A DNA stretch of 64,000 nucleotides from an uncultured Flavobacterium sp. (GCA_913061465.1 CAJXSU010000001.1:1-64000); one strand, 5' to 3'. Counted from the stretch's first letter, positions 26,208 through 35,438 are shown. A program made the numbers and translations. Notes: generated from the sequence alone by a model not told the origin.

Positions 26208-26918
26208 ATGAAAATTGCACTCTTTGGATATGGTAAAATGGGAAAAGAAATTGAGAAAATTGCTTTAGAGAGAGGCCATGAAATAGTCCTAAAAATCAAA
26301 GAAAATCAAGAATATGATGTATCTAAAGCAGATATTGGAATTGATTTTAGCGTTCCAAATGCAGCACTAAATAATATTGTTAGTTGCTTTAAAAATAATG
26401 TCCCTGTGATTTCAGGAACTACAGGATGGCTAGACGACTTAGATAAAGCACTTACTGTTTGTAAAGAAAATAAAGGAAGTTTTATTTATGCTTCTAATTT
26501 TAGTGTAGGAGTTAATCTATTTTTTGAATTAAATAAGACCCTAGCAAAAATAATGAATACCCACAAAGAATACTCTTTAGATATTGAAGAGATTCATCAC
26601 ACAAAAAAATTAGATGCACCAAGTGGAACAGCTATTTCTCTAGCTGAAGAAATCATAAAAAACTCCTTTAAAAACAATTGGGAATTAATAGAAAACACTG
26701 TAAAAGAAGACATAAACTCAGTACCCATTTTAGCAAAAAGAATTTTAGATACCCCAGGAACACACAAAGTGTCCTACAGATCTGAAATAGATACGATTGA
26801 AATTAAGCATATTGCGAACAACAGAAAAGGATTTGCTTTAGGTGCTATAATTGCTGCAGAATGGTTAATTAAAAAAAATGGTATTTACACAATGAAAGAT
26901 GTGTTAAACATAGGTTAA
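26208..26918 (+). CDS. dapB: 4-hydroxy-tetrahydrodipicolinate reductase
   Basis: The 236-residue protein catalyses the NAD(P)H-dependent DapB step of lysine and diaminopimelate (peptidoglycan precursor) synthesis. Rossmann motif FGYGKMGKEI (about 5-14), SGTTGW (about 72-77), ASNFSVGVNLFFELN (about 98-112) and the active site EIHHTKKLDAPSGTA (about 128-142) are all present. The length is slightly short compared with 267-273 in proteobacteria but normal in Bacteroidota. It follows the DUF5683 gene by 36 bp and precedes lepB by 55 bp on the same strand. Confidence 0.95.
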   Translation: MKIALFGYGKMGKEIEKIALERGHEIVLKIKENQEYDVSKADIGIDFSVPNAALNNIVSCFKNNVPVISGTTGWLDDLDKALTVCKENKGSFIYASNFSVGVNLFFELNKTLAKIMNTHKEYSLDIEEIHHTKKLDAPSGTAISLAEEIIKNSFKNNWELIENTVKEDINSVPILAKRILDTPGTHKVSYRSEIDTIEIKHIANNRKGFALGAIIAAEWLIKKNGIYTMKDVLNIG

Positions 26919-26973
26919 AAACCGTAACTATTTCTTTTATTTGTAACTAATTGTTAAACAAAAAAATAAAAAT

Positions 26974-28674
26974 ATGACTATTAATGAATGGTTTGTTTTT
27001 TTTCTAATAGTTCAGGTAATTCATTTTGCTGGAACTTGGAAATTATATCAAAGAGCTAATAGGAAAGCCTGGGAAGCTGCTATTCCTGTTTATAATGCTG
27101 TTGTTTTAATGGGTATTATAAAAAGACCTAAATGGTGGGTGTTTTTATTATTTATTCCCATAATAAACCAATTAATGTTTCCCATTGTATGGATAGAAAC
27201 AGCTAGGAGTTTTGGTTTTAATAAAAGAAAAGACACTATTTTAGTACTGTTAACTTTAGGTTTTTACCTATACTACATAAACTACGCTTCAAACTCAACA
27301 CATAGAACAAATAGAAGTTTAAGTCCTAGGACTGGGTTAGGAGAATGGGTACACTCAATTGCCTTTGCTATTATTGCGGCTACCCTAGTGCATACCTACG
27401 TTATGCAGCCATATACTATACCTACCTCTTCACTTGAGAAAACATTATTAGTCGGAGATTACCTTTTTGTTAGTAAATTCCATTACGGGGCAAGGGTTCC
27501 AACGACAACAATTGCTACTCCTATGCTTCATGATAGTTTACCAACTTCATTAATAAGCGGGAAAAACACTAAATCATATTTAAATAAACCTCTTTTACCT
27601 TATTTAAGGATTCCTGGTTTTCAAAAAATAAAAAGAAATGATATTGTTGTTTTTAATTGGCCTGTAGACACCTTAGTTCATTGGATGGACCCTAGTAAAG
27701 GAGCTGATTTTAAACCGCTAGATAAAAAAACTAATTATGTAAAGAGGTGTGTTGGAATAGCAGGTGATACCCTTGAAGTAAGAGATGGGTATGTTTATAT
27801 TAATGGAAAACAAAACATACTTCCAGACAGAGCAAAACTTCAATTTTATAACAAAATATACTCTAGCAAAGGCTTGTCTACACAAAAACTATTGAGATAC
27901 ACTAACAAAGAGTTTGATAGAAAGTTTATCATCAACTTTACTAATCAAAATCAATTTGATAAGGTGATGAATTTTGTAACAGACAACCCTAAAAAAATAA
28001 AAGATAACCAATTTAAAATCACTACTTCTGAAGGAGGAATTCCTGACTGGATAATTAGTAATTACAAATTGGATATAAGAGAGGTTAGAACAAAAATAAG
28101 GAAAGCTAATATAACTGATGAAATAGTAGTCAAACTAAGAAAGGATTCAGAGATAGATAGTGTAATTAAAGTTTTAAAACCTAAAGGAATTAAAGGGAAT
28201 TATATGTTTCCTGAGATTTCAAGTTTATCTTGGAATACCGACAACTATGGACCTATATATATTCCAAAAAAAGGATCTTCTGTTGGATTAAATATAAATT
28301 CATTGCCTTTCTATAAAAGAATAATAGAAGAATATGAAAATAATCAGCTAGATGTAATTGGAGATCATATTTTCATAAATGGTAAAAAAGCTTCAACATA
28401 TACTTTTAAGCAGGATTATTATTGGATGATGGGTGATAATAGACAAAACTCTCTAGATGCAAGAAGTTGGGGTTATGTTCCTTTTGACCATGTAGTAGGA
28501 AAACCAGTATTAATTTGGTTTAGTATTGAAAATGGAAAAATTCGGTGGGAGAGATTATTTACTACTGTTGGAGGTAGTGGAGAACCAGTTTCTTATTTAA
28601 TGTATTTTTTAATTGCATTAGCTGGATATTTTGGATATTCATTTTTTAAAAAGAATAGAAAAAAAGTGTCATAA
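26974..28674 (+). CDS. lepB: Signal peptidase I, large Bacteroidota type
   Basis: The 566-residue enzyme removes signal peptides from exported proteins. Catalytic Ser153 lies in PTSSLEKTLL (Leu replaces the usual Met after Ser), catalytic Lys257 in NYVKRCVGIAGDTLEV, and the C-terminal box GDNRQNSLDARSWGYVP is at about 488-504. It is much larger than E. coli LepB (324). An N-terminal membrane region of about 105 residues resembles DUF5684 (FFLIVQVIHFAGTWKLYQRA...), and an insert of about 200 residues separates the Lys box from the GDN box. A C-terminal helix (LMYFLIALAGYFGYSFF) ends the protein. It is the fifth gene of the parAB-dapB block; the wbqC start overlaps its stop by one base (TAATG). 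Confidence 0.95.
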   Translation: MTINEWFVFFLIVQVIHFAGTWKLYQRANRKAWEAAIPVYNAVVLMGIIKRPKWWVFLLFIPIINQLMFPIVWIETARSFGFNKRKDTILVLLTLGFYLYYINYASNSTHRTNRSLSPRTGLGEWVHSIAFAIIAATLVHTYVMQPYTIPTSSLEKTLLVGDYLFVSKFHYGARVPTTTIATPMLHDSLPTSLISGKNTKSYLNKPLLPYLRIPGFQKIKRNDIVVFNWPVDTLVHWMDPSKGADFKPLDKKTNYVKRCVGIAGDTLEVRDGYVYINGKQNILPDRAKLQFYNKIYSSKGLSTQKLLRYTNKEFDRKFIINFTNQNQFDKVMNFVTDNPKKIKDNQFKITTSEGGIPDWIISNYKLDIREVRTKIRKANITDEIVVKLRKDSEIDSVIKVLKPKGIKGNYMFPEISSLSWNTDNYGPIYIPKKGSSVGLNINSLPFYKRIIEEYENNQLDVIGDHIFINGKKASTYTFKQDYYWMMGDNRQNSLDARSWGYVPFDHVVGKPVLIWFSIENGKIRWERLFTTVGGSGEPVSYLMYFLIALAGYFGYSFFKKNRKKVS

Positions 28675-29270
28675 TGGCGCTGTTCATTCCTACATATTTT
28701 TCTACAATTTCACAATATACCTCTATTGTAAAATCTAATATTATAACTTTTGAAGCTGAAGAAAACTATCAAAAGCAGAGTTATAGAAATAGATGTTACA
28801 TTTTTGGTGCAAACGGTAAACAACTACTGAATATTCCTATTTCAAACACAAATAAAATTTCAGGAAAAATAAAAATGCGAGATGTTGTCATTGAAAATTC
28901 AAACTGGCAAAGACAGCATTATAAGTCTTTGACAACTGCATATAACCACTCCCCTTTCTTTGAGTTTTATAAAGACGACTTACAATTTATTTTTACCAAA
29001 AAATACAAGTACCTTTTAGATATCAATATAGATTCATTTCTTTTCATAAATGATGCACTTGAACTATCAAAAAAATACAATATTTCAAAAATATATAATG
29101 AAAGTGTCATAAATGATTTTAGATATCATGCAGCTGTTAAAAATAATGACAAAACTAGATGTACTCCTTACATACAAATGTTCGAGGATAAAAATGGCTT
29201 TTTAAAAAACTTATCCATACTAGATTTATTATTTATGGAAGGACCAAATTCGATTAATTTCTTGGAATAA
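28674..29270 (+). CDS. WbqC family protein
   Basis: The 198-residue protein matches the WbqC-like family (PF08889): IPTYFSTISQYTSIVKSN at the start, RNRCYIFGANGKQLLNIPI, and KIKMRDVVIENSNWQRQHYKSLTTAYNHSPFFEFYKDDL in the middle (key residues QRQHYKSL...Y..SP). WbqC proteins occur in O-antigen loci of some bacteria but have no proven reaction. Here it is coupled to lepB (start overlaps the stop by one base) and is the last gene of the block. The DNA following it contains a long inverted repeat. Confidence 0.85.
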   Translation: MALFIPTYFSTISQYTSIVKSNIITFEAEENYQKQSYRNRCYIFGANGKQLLNIPISNTNKISGKIKMRDVVIENSNWQRQHYKSLTTAYNHSPFFEFYKDDLQFIFTKKYKYLLDINIDSFLFINDALELSKKYNISKIYNESVINDFRYHAAVKNNDKTRCTPYIQMFEDKNGFLKNLSILDLLFMEGPNSINFLE

Positions 29271-29291
29271 TTTTTATGTTAATTAAAAAAA

Positions 29292-29362
29292 TACCTCAAG
29301 AAAATAATCAAACACCTCTAAGTCATAGCTTTAATTCACATAATTTAATTATCTTGGAGGTA
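29292..29362. repeat. Imperfect long-loop inverted repeat after wbqC
   Basis: TACCTCAAGA (29292-29301) is complementary to TCTTGGAGGTA (29352-29362) with one bulged base; the loop is about 50 nt. The right arm contains GGAGGT, but no ATG, GTG or TTG start follows within range, so it is not a ribosome binding site. No T-tract follows. Its role is unknown; the rest of the 184-bp gap (29271-29454) holds only the Crp/Fnr promoter box. Confidence 0.35.
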
Positions 29363-29403
29363 AATTAAATAAAAAGAATTTTAAAATATTCAATTTTTAT
29401 TTC

Positions 29404-29411
29404 TACTTTTG
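29404..29411 (+). promoter_or_regulatory. TAnnTTTG promoter box for the Crp/Fnr gene
   Basis: TACTTTTG matches the -7 consensus and ends 43 nt before the ATG at 29455. The DNA 20 bp upstream is AT-rich without a TTG. Confidence 0.55.
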
Positions 29412-29454
29412 TTTGATTCCCTTTAAAATTACACAAAACATTAATGAACTTTAA

Positions 29455-30033
29455 ATGGATGCACTTTTAAAAAATATTAGAAAAATATTTCCTATTTCTA
29501 AAAATTCTTCTGAGCAATTAAAAGGAATATTTAAAGAAAAAAAGTTCAAGAAAAAGGCACCTTTAAGTTTCAAAAATCATATTTCAACAAAATTTTATAT
29601 AGTCAAATCAGGCATCTTAAGATCATTCATTACAGATAATAATGGAAAGGAATTTATAAAATTTATATATACCAAACATTCTGTTGTTGGAGCTTTTAGC
29701 TCATTGATAAGAAAGAAAGAGAAAAATGTTATCATAGATTGTCTTTCTGATTGTGATTTGATTGAAGTTGATTTTGCAGAATTTAAAAATTTAGCAAATT
29801 CAAATAAAGAAATTCTTCAATTGTATAATAATCTATTAGAATTACTTTTTATCAAGTTAGAAAATAGATTTTATGAACTATCGTCTCTTAATGCAACTGA
29901 ACTTTATTTAAAATTTAAAAAAGATAATCCTGGTATAGAAAATTTAATACCATTATATCATATAGCTTCTTATTTAAATATTACCCCTGTTCAACTAAGT
30001 AGAATTAGAAAAGATTTATATAAAACTAAATAA
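29455..30033 (+). CDS. Crp/Fnr family transcriptional regulator
   Basis: The 192-residue protein has an N-terminal cyclic-nucleotide-binding-like barrel (about 25-120; KFYIVKSGILRSFITDNNGKEFIKFIY) and a C-terminal winged helix-turn-helix (about 148-190) with IPLYHIASYLNITPVQLSRIRK as recognition helix. No conserved cAMP-binding RES motif and no Cys residues for an Fe-S cluster are evident, so the ligand is unknown, as in most short Bacteroidota Crp/Fnr proteins. It stands alone between the parAB-lepB block and a small membrane protein gene; its targets cannot be deduced. Confidence 0.88.
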   Translation: MDALLKNIRKIFPISKNSSEQLKGIFKEKKFKKKAPLSFKNHISTKFYIVKSGILRSFITDNNGKEFIKFIYTKHSVVGAFSSLIRKKEKNVIIDCLSDCDLIEVDFAEFKNLANSNKEILQLYNNLLELLFIKLENRFYELSSLNATELYLKFKKDNPGIENLIPLYHIASYLNITPVQLSRIRKDLYKTK

Positions 30034-30061
30034 CTTTCATCCTAAGAAATCAAAAGAATTG

Positions 30062-30069
30062 TATTTTTG
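30062..30069 (+). promoter_or_regulatory. TAnnTTTG promoter box for the DUF6122 gene
   Basis: TATTTTTG lies 58 nt before the ATG at 30128. The longer-than-usual leader contains a perfect 10-bp hairpin at 30078-30102. Confidence 0.55.
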
Positions 30070-30077
30070 AATTTTAA

Positions 30078-30102
30078 TATATTCATCAATCTGATGAATA
30101 TA
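30078..30102 (+). repeat. 5' leader hairpin of the DUF6122 gene
   Basis: TATATTCATC, loop AATCT, GATGAATATA form a perfect 10-bp stem beginning 9 nt after the promoter box, so it would sit close to the 5' end of the mRNA and 25 nt before the start codon. There is no T-tract, so it is not a terminator for the Crp/Fnr gene. It may stabilise the RNA. Confidence 0.45.
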
Positions 30103-30127
30103 AATTTAAAATTTACTTTTAATTTAG

Positions 30128-30436
30128 ATGTCATTTAAGTTTTTATTACATTATGGTTTTCATTTCCTAGTTCCATTATTAATTGCCTTAATTTTTTACA
30201 AAAAAAATTGGATTCAAGCATATATAATATTTATTGGAACCATGTTAATAGATTTTGATCACTTATTGGCTAATCCAATATTTGATCCTAATAGGTGTAG
30301 CATCAATTTTCACCCTTTACATACGAATTATGCCATTATTATGTATATTCTTATGACTATCCCCAAAAGAAGCAGAATTTTAGGTATTGCACTACTATTT
30401 CATATGCTAACAGACTTGCTAGATTGCTACCTCTAA
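30128..30436 (+). CDS. DUF6122 family small membrane protein
   Basis: The 102-residue protein has about three hydrophobic helices (FHFLVPLLIALIFY, AYIIFIGTMLIDFDHLLA, ILGIALLFHMLTDLLDCYL) and the sequence features of DUF6122: LHYGFHFLVPLL near the start, GTMLIDFDHLLANPIFDP with a DxDHL motif, CSINFHPLHT and HMLTDLLDC. The conserved His/Asp pattern (DFDH, HPLH, HMLTD) recalls the YdjM/metal-dependent membrane hydrolase type, but no activity is established. It converges with the polysaccharide operon, overlapping the flippase stop by 4 bp. Confidence 0.82.
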   Translation: MSFKFLLHYGFHFLVPLLIALIFYKKNWIQAYIIFIGTMLIDFDHLLANPIFDPNRCSINFHPLHTNYAIIMYILMTIPKRSRILGIALLFHMLTDLLDCYL

Positions 30437-31887
30437 AATTTAATGATACTATAAATCAATTTATTGATATCTGCAGATAGTTTTAATTTTATGGCCAACA
30501 CCATATATAATAAAAATACTAGCAATGATTTTAGTAAAATATTAATTATCGGATGAAAACCAAAGTTCCAGAAATAAAAACTAAAAAAGATGAGTATTAT
30601 AAGAAATAATAACTGAGCTGTTTTCCCGGAGTATGGTATCATATCAAATTTATATTTGACATACCAAAGTTTGATTCCATTAAAAAATAAAATCACCACA
30701 AGCGTTGATATAGCTGCTCCGTTGGTACTATATAAATCAATTAACCAGTCATTCATATAGGCAACAGAAAATGCCATCCCTAAACCTAATGGCAACAAAA
30801 CTTTATAATATTTAGAATTTAAAATTATTTCACCGTTAATTCCTAAAAACATTTTAAATAGTTTTGCTCCAGAAATCATTAATACTACCCATGAACCTCC
30901 AGAATACTTAAAGGGTAGTAATTTAAATAATTCGTTAATATTTAAATTAACTAGTAAAAAAAGTAATCCTCCTACCAATAATAAATTAATGGAGCTTTGC
31001 TTATATAATTTATGTACTTCTTCAAAATTATTATCATTAATAGCTCTTGATGTCAATGGCTGTAAAATTTGAAGCATTGCTCTACCTGGAGCTTCAATAG
31101 CAGATCCAATAAATACGGCAACTGTATAATATGCAGCCAAGGCAATTTCTTCTTTTGCCGGAATCATTACCTTGTCAATGTCTAAAAGTATGGCACCAGC
31201 ACTACCAGCTAAAATGATATATAAAGAGTATCTAAATATTTCTTTATAATTTTCTGGTAGCGAAAATGAGAATTTAGGCAAATACAATTTAAATGCATAA
31301 AGCATCATGATCAGTAACCTTAGAAAATAAGCCGCTGTCAAGTAATAAATAAATTCTTTCTCTGTTATAAATTTAAAATAGACAGAAAATAATAAGATCA
31401 TAACAACCAATCTATTGTACATTTCCTTGATAAAATTACCAAAAACAGATCTAAATTGAACCTTGGACCATGCATAAAAAACTTCAAAATAGGCTGTAGC
31501 TACAGCAACTAGATAAATTACAAAAGTATATTCTTTAATTATTGGATTTTTTATTGATAAAAGTGCACTAATTTGTTCATAAAACATTGACCCTAAGAAA
31601 CCTAATGGAATGGCAATTAACAGGGGTAAAACCATTGCTAAGCTCAAAAACTTATCTCTTTCTAGCTTAGATTCATAAGAAGAATAAAATTTCACTATGG
31701 TATATTGAACTCCAAATGCTGTTAGAGGCATAAGTAAATTGGAAGATGACAATAAAAATGTAACTAAGCCGTAGTAATCTTCATCTAAAAAACGAGTGTA
31801 AAGAAATAAAGTATTAATACCTCCAACTGCAAAAGCTAAGTAAACGATTAGTGTGTTTTTAAAAGACTGATTTAGTACAATTCCCAA
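30433..31887 (-). CDS. Wzx-type polysaccharide/lipid-linked oligosaccharide flippase (MOP superfamily)
   Basis: The 484-residue protein consists almost entirely of hydrophobic helices (about 12-14) separated by short polar loops, the layout of Wzx/RfbX flippases. Typical stretches are FLLSSSNLLMPLTAFGVQYTIVKFYSS near the N terminus and GSAIEAPGRAMLQILQPLTSRAI in the middle (partly quoted key residues). Such proteins move undecaprenyl-linked oligosaccharides across the inner membrane. It is the last gene of the polysaccharide operon, 3 bp after the epimerase gene. The family assignment rests on topology and context; the exact glycan is unknown. Confidence 0.85.
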   Translation of the reverse strand: MGIVLNQSFKNTLIVYLAFAVGGINTLFLYTRFLDEDYYGLVTFLLSSSNLLMPLTAFGVQYTIVKFYSSYESKLERDKFLSLAMVLPLLIAIPLGFLGSMFYEQISALLSIKNPIIKEYTFVIYLVAVATAYFEVFYAWSKVQFRSVFGNFIKEMYNRLVVMILLFSVYFKFITEKEFIYYLTAAYFLRLLIMMLYAFKLYLPKFSFSLPENYKEIFRYSLYIILAGSAGAILLDIDKVMIPAKEEIALAAYYTVAVFIGSAIEAPGRAMLQILQPLTSRAINDNNFEEVHKLYKQSSINLLLVGGLLFLLVNLNINELFKLLPFKYSGGSWVVLMISGAKLFKMFLGINGEIILNSKYYKVLLPLGLGMAFSVAYMNDWLIDLYSTNGAAISTLVVILFFNGIKLWYVKYKFDMIPYSGKTAQLLFLIILIFFSFYFWNFGFHPIINILLKSLLVFLLYMVLAIKLKLSADINKLIYSIIKF

Positions 31888-31890
31888 AGT

Positions 31891-32973
31891 CTACTGAATT
31901 AGTTTATAAATTGATTGATAGATTTTTTCTCCAACTAAATCACCATAGAGTTGCATAGAAAAATCTTGATTAGAACTTAGATACTTTTTAAACGTATTAA
32001 TCATATCTTCAGTATCGCTACCAACTATTTTTGCAAATCCATTTTCAACTAATTCCACCCATTCTGTTTCATCCCTGGCAATAATGCTTTGTTTTTTATT
32101 GAAAAATGCTTCTTTTTGTAATCCACCACTATCTGTGATTACCATAGAACAGTTTTTTAATAATTCCAACATATCATAGTAACCAACAGGTTCTATGATA
32201 TGTATTTTTGGATGTATTGATAATTTATTTAATACCGCTTTTGTTCTGGGATGCATTGGTAGAATTACAGTATGAGTTTTATGAATTTCTTCTAATCCAA
32301 GAAAAATTGATCTTAACTTTTTCTCATCATCAGTATTTTCTTGACGATGGATAGTCGCTAAAACAAAATGATTTTTTTGTAATTTTTCGTCAATAATAAT
32401 AGATGATTTTTCTTTTGAAAACTGACCATAATAACTAACAGCATCTTTCATAATATCACCATGCTTCTCAACTAAAATTTGCAGATTATCATAACCTTCT
32501 TTCTTTAGATTATCTAGGGCAGTTTCTGTTGGACAACTTAATAAATCAGAAATTCTATCAGTTGCTATTCTATTGATTTCCTCAGGCATTTTCATATTAA
32601 AAGAACGTAGGCCAGCTTCAATATGTACTACTTTAATATGCATTTTTTTTGCAGCTAATGCTCCTGCTATGGTAGAATTAGTATCACCATAAACAACTAC
32701 TGCATCAGGCACTTCTTCAATCAAAACCTTTTCTATTTCCAAAAGCATTAAACCTGTCATTGCTCCATGACTCATGTTGTTGATTTCAAGATTGTATTTA
32801 GGTTTAGGAATCATCATTTCATCAAAAAAAATAGCACTCATATTTGAATCAAAATGCTGACCAGTATGAACAATAATTTCTTCAATATTGTTGTGCTTCT
32901 TAATTATTCTACTTAAAACTGCAGCTTTTACAAACTGAGGTCTAGCTCCTAATATCGTTACAATTTTCTTCAT
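31891..32973 (-). CDS. wecB: UDP-N-acetylglucosamine 2-epimerase (non-hydrolysing)
   Basis: The 360-residue protein shows the WecB pattern: TILGARPQFVKAA (about 6-18), VHTGQHFD, VYGDTNSTIAGALAAKK (about 94-110), HIEAGLRSFN (about 116-125), PEEINR (about 130-135), TIHRQENTDD (about 209-218) and ITDSGGLQKEAFF (about 280-292). The enzyme interconverts UDP-GlcNAc and UDP-ManNAc. No UDP-ManNAc dehydrogenase (wecC) is in the operon, so ManNAc itself or a derivative made elsewhere is presumably used. It is packed 3 bp from both neighbours. Confidence 0.95.
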   Translation of the reverse strand: MKKIVTILGARPQFVKAAVLSRIIKKHNNIEEIIVHTGQHFDSNMSAIFFDEMMIPKPKYNLEINNMSHGAMTGLMLLEIEKVLIEEVPDAVVVYGDTNSTIAGALAAKKMHIKVVHIEAGLRSFNMKMPEEINRIATDRISDLLSCPTETALDNLKKEGYDNLQILVEKHGDIMKDAVSYYGQFSKEKSSIIIDEKLQKNHFVLATIHRQENTDDEKKLRSIFLGLEEIHKTHTVILPMHPRTKAVLNKLSIHPKIHIIEPVGYYDMLELLKNCSMVITDSGGLQKEAFFNKKQSIIARDETEWVELVENGFAKIVGSDTEDMINTFKKYLSSNQDFSMQLYGDLVGEKIYQSIYKLIQ

Positions 32974-32976
32974 AGA

Positions 32977-34260
32977 TTATATACTTCTCACTAAATGAGC
33001 TAGTTTTCTTGTCAATTCCCTCCTATGATACTGCTCAATATTTTCAGAATCTACAATTAGCTGATTTTTTTTATAATCTTTGTAAAGCTCTAAAATATGT
33101 TGCTTTAATTTCTGCTTGTTTTCAAATCCAAAAATACTTCCCGAATTTGTATTCTTTAAAATTTCTGCGGCATCACCATCTTCAGGCCCGATAGCTAAGA
33201 TAGGGCGTTTTGCTTGTAAATATTCAAATATTTTTCCAGTTATAATTCCTCGAGCGCTTGGAACATTATTAATGCAAAGTAATAATACTTGGGTTTTTAA
33301 CTGATATTTTTTCACTTCAGCATAACTTACATAATCAACAACCTCTATAATTCCACTATCAAAAATATTTAAATCATGGGAAACCTCTTTGGCAATTTTC
33401 CCAATCAATCGTATTTTTAAATCACTTTTAAAATCTGGATTTTCAAGACAGATTTCTTTCAATATTTTCCACAAAGCTGTTGGGTTTCTGTCTGCATTCA
33501 ACATTCCAACATGCGTAATTGAAAAAACAATATCAAGATGTGAAACCTCTTTGTTTTCAGATGTGTCAAATCCATTTGAAATTGTTACTACCTTATCAGT
33601 TTCCTTCAAATATTGATCTCTCATTGTATTCCCTACAACAATAACACTATCTGAATTCTTCAGAACCTCTCTTTCTAACTGATGATGCTTCTTCTTTGCT
33701 TTTTTATTAAGTGGCATTTGGTGGAAGTAATCTATTTCAGTCCAGGGGTCTCTAAAATCTGAAATCCACTTTATCTCTTTTATCTTTTTTAAATGTAGAC
33801 CTATTAAGTGTAAACTATGAGGAGGACCAGTTGTAATTATTACATCTACAGGGTTCTTTTCTAAATAATTAGTTAAAAATTGTACGGAAGGCTTTATCCA
33901 AAACTTTCTAGCATCGGGAATAAAGTAATTGGCTCGAATGTATTGTATTATCTTTCCTATAAAATTTGGATTTGGATTTAAAAAACCAGCACTTTCTCTA
34001 TTTGTTTTATTTCCAAAAAAATTCAAAATTGAATTAGGTTCAAATATTGGTTGCCTGAGGGTTTCAATAGAATTGGGAATTTCATTGATTAAACTTTTGT
34101 CATAAATTGCATACCTAGGTTTATCTACTGTATAAATGACTGGCTCAATATCAAAATCCCTAAGATATTTCACAAACTTTAACCATCGCTGAACTCCAGA
34201 ACCACCAGCTGGTGGCCAATAATAAGTGATAATTAAAACTTTCTTTTTAGAATTCATCAT
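32977..34260 (-). CDS. Glycosyltransferase, GT4-like
   Basis: The 427-residue GT-B fold protein starts KKVLIITYYWPPAGGSGVQRWLKF (key glycine-rich loop at about 15-21), has the acceptor-domain segment ISDFRDPWTEIDYFHQMP (about 165-182) typical of Bacteroidota GT4 proteins, and in the C-terminal half GIITGKIFEYLQAKRPILAIGPEDGDAAEIL (about 340-370) with the donor-binding E-x7-E type motif. It transfers a sugar from a nucleotide donor to the growing glycan; donor and acceptor are not predictable. Its start overlaps the stop of the second glycosyltransferase gene by 14 bp. Confidence 0.88.
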   Translation of the reverse strand: MMNSKKKVLIITYYWPPAGGSGVQRWLKFVKYLRDFDIEPVIYTVDKPRYAIYDKSLINEIPNSIETLRQPIFEPNSILNFFGNKTNRESAGFLNPNPNFIGKIIQYIRANYFIPDARKFWIKPSVQFLTNYLEKNPVDVIITTGPPHSLHLIGLHLKKIKEIKWISDFRDPWTEIDYFHQMPLNKKAKKKHHQLEREVLKNSDSVIVVGNTMRDQYLKETDKVVTISNGFDTSENKEVSHLDIVFSITHVGMLNADRNPTALWKILKEICLENPDFKSDLKIRLIGKIAKEVSHDLNIFDSGIIEVVDYVSYAEVKKYQLKTQVLLLCINNVPSARGIITGKIFEYLQAKRPILAIGPEDGDAAEILKNTNSGSIFGFENKQKLKQHILELYKDYKKNQLIVDSENIEQYHRRELTRKLAHLVRSI

Positions 34261-35431
34261 ATAATTTCACTAAGGCTTTGGAGGTAAGTTCCCAGGAGAA
34301 TTTATTCTCTATAAATTCTTTACCATTATCGCCTAATTCTTGAGACTTCTCTTTATTCTTGTACAATTCTAATACTTTAGACTGAAAATCTTCTTCATTA
34401 TTTTGTTCATGTACGAACCCACTATTTATGCTTTCAACTAATTCTTTTTGAGCAGTTGCATTACTAACTAATATAGGCTTGCCAAAACTCATATACTGAA
34501 AAATCTTATTCGCATAAGCGACATCATGTTGAATACTTCTATACAAAGGTGAAATACATACATCACTTGCAAGTATATATGATGGAAACAAAGAAACATC
34601 TTGCCATCCTTCAAAATCTATAAAAGATTCTAAATTTAATCTTTTTACCTCTTCAATTAAAATATTATCTGTCGTATTTCTTCCTACTATCACTAATTTA
34701 AAGTTTGTGATATCTTGAGATAATGTTTTAGAGGCTCTTATGGCAGTTAATAAACCTCGCCTTATGTGGGTATCCCCTAAATAAAGTACAACAAAATTAT
34801 TAGAATACTTATTTTTAATTTCTTCAGAATAAATAGCTTCCTTATAGAAAGACTGCCTAACAGTATTTGGTACTAAAACCATTTTTTCAGGACCTAAATT
34901 ATTAGTCTCAATTAGATCTTTAGCAAAGTTAGGAGAAACTGTTATAATTTTATCAGATTTAAGAATGAACTCCTTTTCTTTAATTTTCCATCTTTTTGGA
35001 GAAATAATATACTTTCCAGGAAATTTATGTAAATGTGGATAGAACTTCATGTTTTCAGGAATATTATCATGCAGGTCTAAAACTATTTTTAATTGATACT
35101 TTTTATTTGATAAAAATACAGCTTCTGCTATTCTAATATCATGAATATGTATTACCTCAATAGAATTCTCTTTTATAAAATCATCTATTTTTGGTTTCAT
35201 AATCATTCTATAACCAAAGAAATCATAGGAGAGAGCAGAAAGTTTATAAATTATTTTATTAGACTTGTATCTTCTGATTTGAATACCATTTATATTTTCA
35301 TGTAGTTTTTGATTCCCATAAGTAAGACAGAATAAAAAAACCTCATGACCAGAATTAATTAATGTAATTGCTTCGTTCTCAACCCTTGGATCAGGTGGAA
35401 AAATATCATCTAAAATCATTCCAATTTTCAT
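34247..35431 (-). CDS. Glycosyltransferase family 4 protein
   Basis: The 394-residue protein has the GT4 two-domain layout: MILDDIFPPDPRVENEAITL at the start, IHIHDIRIAEAVFLS (about 94-108), DLHDNIPENMKFYP in the acceptor domain, and in the C-terminal donor domain VLYLGDTHIRRGLLTAI (about 214-230), VIVGRNTTDN, and ASDVCISPLYRSIQHDVAYANKIFQYMSFGKPIL (key D-V, P, and K/E positions at about 292-325). Donor and acceptor are unknown. It lies 7 bp downstream of the methyltransferase gene. Confidence 0.9.
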   Translation of the reverse strand: MKIGMILDDIFPPDPRVENEAITLINSGHEVFLFCLTYGNQKLHENINGIQIRRYKSNKIIYKLSALSYDFFGYRMIMKPKIDDFIKENSIEVIHIHDIRIAEAVFLSNKKYQLKIVLDLHDNIPENMKFYPHLHKFPGKYIISPKRWKIKEKEFILKSDKIITVSPNFAKDLIETNNLGPEKMVLVPNTVRQSFYKEAIYSEEIKNKYSNNFVVLYLGDTHIRRGLLTAIRASKTLSQDITNFKLVIVGRNTTDNILIEEVKRLNLESFIDFEGWQDVSLFPSYILASDVCISPLYRSIQHDVAYANKIFQYMSFGKPILVSNATAQKELVESINSGFVHEQNNEEDFQSKVLELYKNKEKSQELGDNGKEFIENKFSWELTSKALVKLYDEF

Positions 35432-35438
35432 AATCTAA

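Noticed and set aside
29356-29361. GGAGGT as a ribosome binding site for a hidden gene
   Set aside because: No ATG, GTG or TTG follows at a usable distance, and the motif is part of an inverted repeat.
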